Of a stretch of DNA of 64,000 bases, positions 54,957 through 64,000 are shown piece after piece (within the stretch, counting starts at the first letter, position 1; each line of letters begins with the position of its first letter). The DNA lies in assembly GCA_009823395.1 (NCBI GenBank), contig CM020515.1, positions 6,494,989-6,558,988 on the forward strand, written 5' to 3'. Below the pieces are notes generated by a model. That model made no database searches and was not told the DNA's origin. It worked only from the letters and a program-made list of their open reading frames with translations. The position numbers were made by a program, and so were the translations under genes. The DNA comes from Thamnaconus septentrionalis. Its lineage: Eukaryota > Chordata > Actinopteri > Tetraodontiformes > Monacanthidae.

Positions 54957-57900
54957 GCCAAGGAATACCCACAAGGAATACCCACAATTATGTGGCATGA
55001 ACTGAAATGAACATCCAACCCAAAGCTACTTTAGGGGAGATGTTCATTTGTTAACACAAAAAGCTAATCAGCCAATCACATAGCAGCAGCTCAATGCATT
55101 GCATGGGTAAGAAAGTGGCTTTGAGTGTGGTGAACATGGTTCTTGGTGAACGTGGTTGTTGGTGACAGGCGGGCCACGAGTCTGAGTGTTTCACAAACTG
55201 CTGCTAATCTACTGGGATTTTTACACTGGCACAACCATCTCTGGGGTTTCCAGAGATCCACGCACAAAGAGAAAATATGCAGTGAGCTACAGTTGTGTCA
55301 AGGGAAATGTCTCATCAGGCCAAGGAAGAGAAAGGGCAGACTGGTTGGAGACCATAGTAAGGTGACGGGAACTCAACTTAACGCTTGTTACAACCAAAGT
55401 ATGTACAGTAGAATAGTTTATCTGGAAGCAAAACACCTCAAATCATAAAACTTATGTACGTTACTAGCAAGGCGCATCTCAGACAGTGGAGGGTGAGTTT
55501 GCATAAGTCCATGCATCTTCAAAATGAGTTGCCCCACTGACACTGACTAAAATATAATCCTATAATCTATGTTGACAGCTATCTCTTCTCACGTAGCTAA
55601 ACTGAATTCACCTTCCCAGTTGCTAATCCGTCATGCAAAGGAGAGAGACAGCTGCTAATCTTAAATAATAGATTTTAATATCTTGGTCAATTTTGATTGT
55701 TACATAGCTTGTCCCTGACACACTTGCGGTCTGAGTGAGGTCTGTTATTCTTAAATGGGTGAACCTCTTAGCTATGAGGTTTTCATTTGATCTCAGTCAC
55801 ATCTTTCCTTGAAATAAAAAGACTGTCTGTGCTTCCATATGTGTGAGGGTCCAGAACGTGGACTCAGACCAACAAGATTAACAGTTGTCAAAGCAATATT
55901 TGTGCTGTGTGTTCCTCTTTCATGAGTTGCTCTGCGGAAGCCTTTATTCATTCATAAGAATTCAGCACTTCATGGACCCTTATGAAATAAAGTCGTGAAT
56001 GAAGAAATAAATACAAATATTGCACCTGTTATTAAGGGCAATTTTCTAAAACACTGCAAGCTTGAAAAGAGGTCTCTGTTAATCTGAAGAAACTTTTTAC
56101 ATTTTACATTACAGGCGTAAAGGGCATGATATTCCAAAGATGAAATCAGATTGTAAACTAAGTCGTGGATGCTGTAAAAGACAAGCTAGTACAGAAGGAA
56201 CTTTTTGTTTTACAAAGTGTACAGAGTGGTGTACCAATCTGACACACCAGATGAAAGATATCCTTAATACTTTTGATTATTTCATATATGTGAAAGAATT
56301 GTTCCTCCAAAAATTAGGCACAGAACCATTATAAGGCATTTGTAAAAACAAAAAAGGATTGCACAACGAGTAAAGTAATGACTAGAAAAGTTGCATGTCA
56401 CCTCCACATGGCTAAAGAGAACTTTTGCAAATACCAGGAAAATTTCGCCAGGTGTGAAACATTGTTAGTAATTACAGAGAAAAGTCATCTTTGCCATTCT
56501 TTTTTCTTGGTCTTCTTCTATGGTTCTTCAGTACAGCTAAAGGAGGACATTTTTCGTCTTGCCCAACCTGACTCATTTTCTGCAAAATAACCTAAATAGC
56601 AATGTCAAGCAATGTCATTGAAAATGCTGTGCCTTGTCAGTTGCCAAAAGGGATGACTTAGAATTTAGTGTTGAACTCATAGTGATCCTGCTGAAGTGCA
56701 AAAGTTTTGGTGATGATTAAGTTTCAATCTCAGTTAACATGAGATATTTCATGACATGGCATTGAGCTTTTTTCCCTTCTGTGTTCACATCTCAGGTACA
56801 ATATAGTGTCAGACGTCTTGCCAGAGGAGGGCCACCAGAAAATATCGAGCTCCAGACTCAACAACGCTCGTAACTCTCCAACTTCCTCCTCTCAACTGGC
56901 CTGTCAAACACAGGAAACAAGAAGTCCAAGAAGCAGTTCAGAGGCAACTGCTATCGTGCCCAGTGTGCACGAACAGGGAGGCATGAGCAACTACAACGGC
57001 AAGATTCTCACAAGGGGCTCCAATCAGGTACGGAGCCGGTTTGTAAAGAAAAATGGACAGTGTAATGTTTTATTCACCAACATGGAAGAGAAGAGCCAGC
57101 GATACCTAGCAGACATCTTCACGACATGCGTGGACATCCACTGGAGATACCTCCTACTCATATTCTGTACCAGCTTTCTGGTCTCTTGGCTCTTCTTCGG
57201 CATTATTTTTTACACTGTGTCATTAGCACATGGGGACTTTGAGGAGCAACCAATGGCGAAGGGTGATGCGCAGTTAGTGCTGGGGATGCACGGACCTACA
57301 TCTGGACACACAGTTGCAGGGAAGCCCCAAAAGATACCCTGCATCCTTCACGTCCAGGGTTTTGTTGGGGCACTTCTGTTCTCCATGGAGACTCAGACCA
57401 CCATTGGTTATGGCTGGCGCTGTGTCACCGAAGAGTGCCCTGGTGCCGTGATAACTGTGATTATCCAGTCCATCGTGGGCTGCATCATTGACTCCTTCAT
57501 GATTGGCACCATCATGGCCAAGATGGCACGCCCGAAGAAGAGAAACCAGACCCTCATGTTCTCCAAAAGTGCTGTCATTGCGATGCGTGACGGCAAGCTG
57601 TGCCTCATGTGGAGGGTGGGCAACCTGCGCAAGAGCCACATTGTGGAGGCTCATGTCCGTGCCCAACTAATTCGTTCATATGTCACCGCAGAGGGTGAAT
57701 TTATCCCTTGGAACAGATGGACCTCAACGTGGGCTATGATGAGGGTACGGACCGCCTGTTTTTGGTATCCCCAATAGTCATAGTGCATGAGATTGACCAA
57801 GAGAGCCCCTTGTACGCCATTAGCCGTGCTGATCTGGAGACGGATGACTTTGAGATTGTTGTGATCTTGGAAGGGATGGTGGAGGCCACAGCCATGACGA

Positions 57901-58424
57901 CTCAGTTTCGTAGTTCCTACCTTGCCAGAGAGGTCTTGTGGGGCCACAGGTTTGAGCCTGTGATCTATGAGGACAGGGATCGTTACAAGGTGGACTACGC
58001 CCGTTTCCACAAGACCTATGAGGTGCCCTCAACACCCCACCTCAGCGCCAAAGAGCTCAACGAGGCGACGAGTCGAGCCTCTTCCACAGCATCGCCAGTC
58101 TCCGTGTGCAGAACCGCGCAAGACCTGATCCCCAGGTCGATGAGCGCCTTCTGTTATGAGAACGAGATGGCATTCAGCTGCGGGGAGGAGGAAGGCGACA
58201 TATTTGAGTCTTCCCAGACTTTAGGCAAGGAAAGAGCGGATGAAAGGAGAACTTCTGTATCTGTGGACTTCCAAAACATGTTTCAGGACACAGCAACGAT
58301 GACATCGAGCAACCACAACGTCATGTGCGTCCTGGACATGGACAACAACCAGATGGAGTTTGACATCTTACAGACTGCTATTCCTCTTGATCCAGTAACC
58401 TACAAGACTGAGCAAGAGATCTAA
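53759..58424 (+). CDS. kcnj4: Kir2-family inward-rectifier K+ channel, kcnj4-like, with one-base frameshift
   Basis: Plasma-membrane tetrameric K+ channel that sets resting potential. Exons 53759-53781 and 56796-58424, about 550 residues if the frame is restored. Landmarks: NRYNIVS (7-13); [13 protein letters not shown]1 (about 126-149); pore TTIGYG ending at 214; TM2 with the rectification Asp 240 (GCIIDSF); the PIP2-binding basic stretch RPKK at 253-256; and the cytoplasmic domain with [10 protein letters not shown] and [13 protein letters not shown]. The frame breaks at 57706-57710, where one base is missing between the Pro and Glu codons. The correct frame resumes at once and runs to TAA 58422-58424. 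The C-terminus IPLDPVTYK is closest to Kir2.3, and kdelr3 next door is also a 22q13 gene. Kir2.2-like residues (EKSQRYLAD) leave some doubt about the paralogue. Apart from the break the gene looks intact. Confidence 0.88.
53988..54925. other. kcnj4 intron, left part
   Basis: No exon or mobile-element terminus was recognised. A (GTT)n repeat follows at 54926. Confidence 0.4.
54926..54957. repeat. (GTT)n microsatellite
   Basis: About ten GTT units in the kcnj4 intron. Confidence 0.93.
55030..55445 (+). mobile_element. 5' half of a degenerate Tc1/mariner transposon
   Basis: It contains GCTAATCAGCCAATCACATA, CTCAATGCATT and GGTGACAGGCGGGCCACGAG, which are diagnostic of a fish Tc1-type element. 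The decayed transposase N-terminus reads [17 protein letters not shown], and [14 protein letters not shown] follows. Frames are broken and the C-terminal half is absent. It lies in the kcnj4 intron. Confidence 0.75.
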
Positions 58425-60135
58425 CTGACAGTGACTGGTTACATGTATGAACAGAATTGTGTCCATCCCCTAGTCTTGAAAGTGTTGTTGAACTTTACAT
58501 TTTTCTCTACGTCTGAGGTCAGAAAATGGGAAGCCATGATAATCAAATGACGAAGGAGCCCTTACAAAAACTGACAGACTTCTTTAGGAACAACCGCAGG
58601 GGGAAAATATTTTTCAGACAAGTAATTTGTTTTGTATCTCTGTAAATATCAGTGTCAGACTTAACAAAATGGCATTAGCACTTTAAATGTAAATCTTTAC
58701 CCATGTATTATGGATTTGTGCTCTGAAAAAACTCAATTTTTTTCCCACCGATTATTACCTACAAAACTATACTTTCACAAATGCAGGACAGCCTATTAAA
58801 TATTTTCCTTTGAAAATGTTAGGAAAACGCCTTTACTGGCGTACAGTAGTGAAATTCTATGGTCAATTGTTTTTGCTGTTTAGTCATCAAGGACATTCAA
58901 AGTGCAATCACAAAGCCTAGCTGAGAATTTCTGAATATAATATCTCCTCTCATCTATGGAGACAAACCACATTACAGAAAATTTAAAAAGATTACCAGTT
59001 ATTTAATGATTTCTTAACTTTGTAGTAATACATTTTTATATAATGTTTTGATGGATAAAGGATGGGGGCTAAGGCGTTTCTGGGAATGTACAATAAAACA
59101 GGACAGTCTTTTTGACAAAATGCAACAAAAAAAAATGTTTTTTTGGTTGTTTTTTTTTAAAGCGGACCTCCGTTTCCGTTTGTTTCGAAGCCAGGTTATT
59201 TTCAGATTATTTTTTAGATTCTTGAATTAACTAAAAACAACATCAAGCCATGGTGAAACAGTGTTTAAATTCTTACTTTGTTCAAGTTGGCTAATATTTG
59301 GTTAACTTTCAGTTACATGAAAATGCGTTTCTGTTTCAGCGTGGCTGTGCTTGAGAAAGACTGTTTGGGGAGTTTTTAGTCTTTCTCGAGCAATAATGAA
59401 CATTTTGAAAATAATTAATATTAATCATATTCACATGTTTCATTCTTACAATTGTCTATACTGCTTCTAACCTAAAATAATTCTTAATTGTCTATTTCCC
59501 CAAAGTTTTTATGTTCCAGGCAGTGCCGTTAAAGTACCTTTGAGAGTGTCATCATGCTGTGTGTATATCTTGTGGCTCCCTTGCAACTGTTTGACCAGAT
59601 GAAATGGACTATGGGTAATGTCATTAATAGTTCCACCTGTGCTGTTCCTGTTAAGTGAGTATACCTGCTGAGACACAGACCAGCTGGTGTGCTTGTAATT
59701 GGGACACTGATGTGGTTTCCTTTTTAAAGGATGTGTTAACTCATCTGCAATTTTAATTTGCTAAAATCTAAATGCAATACTCTGGATTAATCATATATGA
59801 TTGGCAGATTCCTTGTCATTGGTAATGTTATTATTTTCCCATTATCTATTATGAAGGGTATTTTAATTGCAAAATGAAGAGACGGACAATCACATTTGCA
59901 GGAAAAAAAAACTTTTAACTATTATGATGCTATTTGAACAACATTTAGGCTAATTTGCTTCCAGCTTTGTATGAATCTTATGTTTCTGCTTTGAGATGAA
60001 AAAAAAATAAACAGCACAAACTATTGAATTTAATTAAATATGCCAGAGAGAAAAGTATGCAATTAAAAAGCACTTTATTCCTTATTCTTGTACATATTTG
60101 ATGTTGCAAATAAACATTTATGTGACCAAAGCCTG
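58425..60135 (+). other. kcnj4: Probable kcnj4 3' UTR
   Basis: AT-rich sequence without other exons. AATAAA occurs at 60007-60012 and again at 60109-60114. The second is followed by TGTGACC/TGTTTGTT, a plausible cleavage region. Long 3' UTRs are usual for Kir2 genes. Confidence 0.5.
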
Positions 60136-60596
60136 TTTGTTAGCTTGGCCTTCTCAAAGCATCAACTTGGACCAGAGATAAGAATATTTTCTAAAACACA
60201 TACAAGGGATGGGCCCTTCAGAGCTGCCGAATGCCTCTGGGACAACTAACCGTGCGCTCCCTCTAGTGGCGAGACTTGTAAGCAACACGGAGAGCTGCGA
60301 GCATTTGATGTCATTCTGGCGGTGCGGATGAGAGGGTCTATTTTTAAGATTGCGGCGGGCGTGGCAGTTCAGGTCATTTTCCAGCTTAGTGACAGTATGA
60401 CGTGCCAATCAGTTAAAACAAACACGTAATTGGTCTGGGATTTCCCAAAAATACATTAAGAAAAGTGTGTACTGGTAATACAATAAAAGTAATTTGGTTT
60501 TCCTACACTTGGAATAGTCCTCATATGAGAATATACATAGAGCAATAAAGGTTAACTGCTGTTAGTTACCGTCTTGTGTCACAATTTTGGCCTTTC

Positions 60597-60639
60597 CTGG
60601 CCTTTCTGCTGCTACGGTTGGTAGCAGCAGAAAGGCCAG
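60597..60639. repeat. Perfect 19-bp hairpin with 5-base loop
   Basis: Arms 60597-60615 and 60621-60639 are exact reverse complements (CTGGCCTTTCTGCTGCTAC and its complement). The loop is GGTTG. A direct repeat of GGCCTTTC precedes the left arm at 60589-60596. Confidence 0.95.
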
Positions 60640-61945
60640 AATCTTATGAGGACGAATGCCGTACGCGGAGCTTTCATGTTGCAGGCGCTGTTGTGTTCTG
60701 ACGCGAACTGCAAATTTACAAATACACAATTATGATTTAAGTCATGCTCCTTAGCAACAAGCCCCATCTGTTCATCGAGTTTAGGCCAGACAAGAAAGCC
60801 CAGCAGTGTTACCAGAAAATCCTAAATCACAGTCTGGGCTTAGCAGATGTTTCGGACAAAATATCTGGTGTGAACTGCTCAAAAAGAGCCCAAACGCTAT
60901 GTCGCCCATGAAAAAAAATAAAAAAATAAAAAAAGGTCCGTTAAGATAATAACAACATTGTTGCCCAACACTCAAAGAGTCGGATTGGATAGGAAGTGTT
61001 AAGTAAGTGCTGGTACCTCATCATCATGCACCTCTGTAAATGCATTATGACAGAACTCGAAAGTTTAAAATAAGTACAAGAGAGGCCACCAAAATCTTTT
61101 TTTCAACCTCGAAAAGAAGCAACTCATTCGAATTGCGACAAACATCTGCTGAAGACGGAATGCATTGAGATGTCAACACTGTAAGAGCTACTGCCTGTGG
61201 TGGGCGGTGAGCCGTTTCTTTTTTTTTTTTTGATGATTAACAGTCCTTGGAAATGTAGTTAAAGAAGGGTATAAAATGAAGCGTGAAACTTAGGAAGCCT
61301 TGCAAAGTGTGAGATCTGCGACTTAGACTAATATTTTGAGGAAACTTCTTCTCTTCCCAGGTTTAATCACATGACACGTCGCCAGCCTCTATCAGATGTG
61401 TTGTAAAAAGTCAGTGGGGTGGGCTCAACTTCCTGATCTCTGACATAGGCTGCGCTCTGCCCTCACAGCTGTTTGCCCAGGGGCCCTTTCCCCCTCACAT
61501 GAGTAGAAGAGCAGTAAAGCCCCTCGTGTGTTTTCTGCCATCCCACTTCCCCCAGCCCCAGCAACCCCAATAGCCTTCCCCGACCCTCCCGGGTCCCGTA
61601 ATTGAATCATTCATGTCGGTGAATTTAATCGAGTTAAAAAATCCGCCTTTTGTCCGGCTAATAAGAGACTTCCCCACCTTTCTCCTCCTTCCACCCTCCC
61701 TCTCAGTCTCTTTGTGCCAGTCTTCTGCCGTTCCCACAAGAACTGGCAGTGGGAAGGAAAAAAACACCCGCCCGCCCAACCTTCTGCTCGCCCATCAGAC
61801 CTCTGGACCTCAGGACAAGTGGAGAGGTGATTCTGTCGGAGGGGGTGAAGACTTGAAAGGGGGGTCGACATGGGAAGGAAGCCGCTCAGTGACCACGGTG
61901 CCTCGAGGCCATGAGCTTTTCATTAGCCTCCGCCGACAGGACTAG

Positions 61946-61967
61946 CTGAGTGAGTGAGTGAGTGAGA
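61946..61967. repeat. (GAGT)n microsatellite
   Basis: About five GAGT units. Confidence 0.9.
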
Positions 61968-62166
61968 CAGCGGCGGGCGGGAGGAGCCGTCCAGGGCCCA
62001 TTCGGGTGATTCGGGGTCTCCCACTGACTCCAATTGTGCATTGTCTTCCGAGTGAGCGAGCGAGGCGCAACACTGCGCCTTTGTGTCCGGACGTTAAACG
62101 CCTGTTAGCATGCTAATTATTGGATCTTGCTGTCCTGCTCCGTTCCTTTGCCCGGCCCGCCCCCCC

Positions 62167-62199
62167 TCCACCACCACCACCACCACCACCACCACCACT
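62167..62199. repeat. (ACC)n microsatellite
   Basis: About eleven ACC units. Confidence 0.93.
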
Positions 62200-64000
62200 T
62201 GGGATTCACGCTTTCCTGATTCCTATTTCCTTTTGCCCCTATTTTTCGTCGCCAAAAAATAAAAGATTCCTCCCCCGAGGCGTTCTGGCCTTGGCGATTT
62301 TCGCGATTGCAGCCTTGACCTCTTTTCTGAGTCGTTTCCTGTTGTGTCCCATTTGTCTTTGTTCCCAAAATCTGTACGGCCCGCTATCGCTTCCATCGAT
62401 CGATCAGCTGCTTCCATTTGGCTGTGCCGCCATCAGATTTGGCTCAAACCGATGTTTCATTGTAAATCCCCTTTCATTGGCGGTCTACAGTAGTATTTTC
62501 TTCGAACTTTCTTAGAATTTCACCTTCCCTTCGCCCCATCTTGAGCCAGTGACTGAATACACCCCTCCAACCCCGCCTCCCTTCCGCCATCGCGGGATTA
62601 CGGGTATACGATTACAGATTCCGAAAATATTTTTGGCCGAAGAGAGGACGACCTCCACAGAGGAGGAACTAGGCGAGGTGGGCAACCCAAGTTTCATCAG
62701 TGCATCAGTCGCACTTGAAACCGCACTCCCATTCCCATTTCCACGGATACGCTGGAAACAACTGAAAACAACTGAAAACAATGTAGTACCTATGCCCGGC
62801 CTGGTGTGGCCGCCTACAGAACACCTGTAAACAGCCCCTAATTAGGTGTAAAATTCGTTTCAATGCGTGAATGTATATCAGAGCACAAATAAGATTTTAG
62901 GGGTGGTACTCGGGGCGGCCAGGCAGATTTCAGGGGTAGCCAGTGCCACCCTTGCAACCCCGCTGGTTCCGCCTCTGTCAATACCTAAAACCCCTCAGCT
63001 CAGGACATCCGTCTCCCTCTGCAGACCCTGAGAGTAATTACATTTTTTTTCCTTGACAAGCAACATAACCCCCGACGCTCCCCTTGCCTTTCCCCTACCA
63101 CCTCTTGCATCACTTGTGAGACAAGTCAATCAGCAAATTATATAGTTACAGCGTAGGAAAAGATGATATGAAAAAGATGAAACATCTCTTGAAGTTGGTT
63201 AAAACAATGAAGTAGTGGTTCCCAGTTTGAATAAAACCTTCTGGAGCAACCCCTCAGGTTGAATTTAATTTTTTACACCAACCCCCTTGATGCACTATGA
63301 CAAACAATCAGTTTTTTGATGCGTTTTGAATTTTGCAATGACTGAAAAATGTGATGTTTGTCAGTTTCGAGGCCATTGACAACGTCAAAGAGTCGCACCT
63401 TTGTTGCCGGAAGAGTAGGGGACCTTGTGCTTTTAAAATGAAAGTGACCACTGAACATCTTGGTCAATATGCACAATTATACTTGAGCAACGCTAATATA
63501 GTTACAAGCGTGGCGCTCCCTTTTGAAGGTTGTCCGTCCGGCTTCGGTAATATTTTTAGCGACGGAGTTCAGCGACTTCAAGTGATTTTAAAAAGCAAAA
63601 GGTCATTTTAATTCTACTGCGTTCTCACATTTTGCTTTTGAACAATTTAATCGATGCCACGGAAAACATCAAAAGGGATGAATAAGGGTTCACTTCGGCG
63701 TGATGTCTCATTTAAAAAGCAGCTCCAGCGACATCCACGACAGATTTATGCCACCCTTTGGCGATCGTGCTGGGTAACGTGTCCCAAACACACCCCAGTG
63801 TAGCATGACGTGAGTCTGACAAAGACCAACATGCCCATGGAAGATCGCTGCTAGCAAATACTAAATTTGGCCCGTAATAAAATGAGGCAATTACTTTGAG
63901 AATGCGAGCCGAGCTTACTTACTTTTCTTAAAGGGGCCCTGCTCAGAAAAACTGAGCTCTTTAGCATGTCTTTCTGGGTTATTGGCATGGCCAGCTACAG

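Larger units (their letters stand above)
60136..64000. other. Intergenic sequence, no gene seen
   Basis: It contains a perfect hairpin (60597-60639), (GAGT)n at 61946-61967 and (ACC)n at 62167-62199. The stretch 61900-62700 has a raised CG content and may be regulatory. None of its reading frames resembles a protein that I know. Confidence 0.5.

Noticed and set aside
61495..61945. Several frames of about 60-110 codons in the right spacer
   Set aside because: They overlap on opposite strands, are low in complexity and have no conserved motif.

Overview
The window looks like chromosomal DNA of a teleost fish, probably a percomorph. The evidence is split genes with GT-AG introns, dense microsatellites, many short TIR-bearing DNA transposons, relics of Tc1-type transposons, and 3' tails of fish-type non-LTR retrotransposons. 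There are no bacterial operons, phage genes or CRISPR arrays. All gene models were built by eye from splice signals, reading-phase continuity and family resemblance. No alignment was run.

Layout. (1) Bases 1 to ~19.7 kb, minus strand: most of an N-terminal to middle part of mei1 (meiotic double-strand-break formation protein). Eleven phase-compatible coding exons are visible, and the 3' part runs off the left edge. (2) About 19.74-20.17 kb: a CpG-rich block that may serve as a shared promoter for mei1 (leftward) and an ankfn1-type gene (rightward). (3) 22.6-37.4 kb, plus strand: an ankfn1 (wide awake) homologue in 18 coding exons that join without a phase break into about 1064 codons, containing ankyrin repeats, an FN3 domain and a long conserved C-terminal region. 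(4) 40.3-41.5 kb, plus: a two-exon GIMAP/AIG1-type GTPase with an Arg in place of the P-loop Lys. (5) 43.9-45.9 kb, minus: kdelr3, four clear exons, with the short last exon uncertain. (6) 49.6-60.1 kb, plus: a Kir2-family inward-rectifier K+ channel, best matched to kcnj4. It has an upstream coding exon that supplies a Kir2.1-like N-terminus, and a one-base frameshift in the cytoplasmic domain. (7) 60.1-64 kb: no gene seen.

MEI1, KDELR3 and KCNJ4 all lie in human 22q13, so the block matches that region. Human ANKFN1 is on chromosome 17, so the ankfn1 copy here is either a paralogue or the product of a local rearrangement. The genes do not form a pathway: they are a meiotic factor, a neuronal scaffold-type protein, an immune-type GTPase, an ER retrieval receptor and a K+ channel.

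The introns and spacers carry at least five TIR elements with visible target-site duplications or TA flanks, including a nested insertion at 25.7-26.5 kb, plus a perfect 19-bp hairpin at 60.6 kb. I found no convincing wholly new biological system. The best leads are the N-terminally extended, frameshifted Kir2 gene, the P-loop-variant GIMAP and the nested transposon families.
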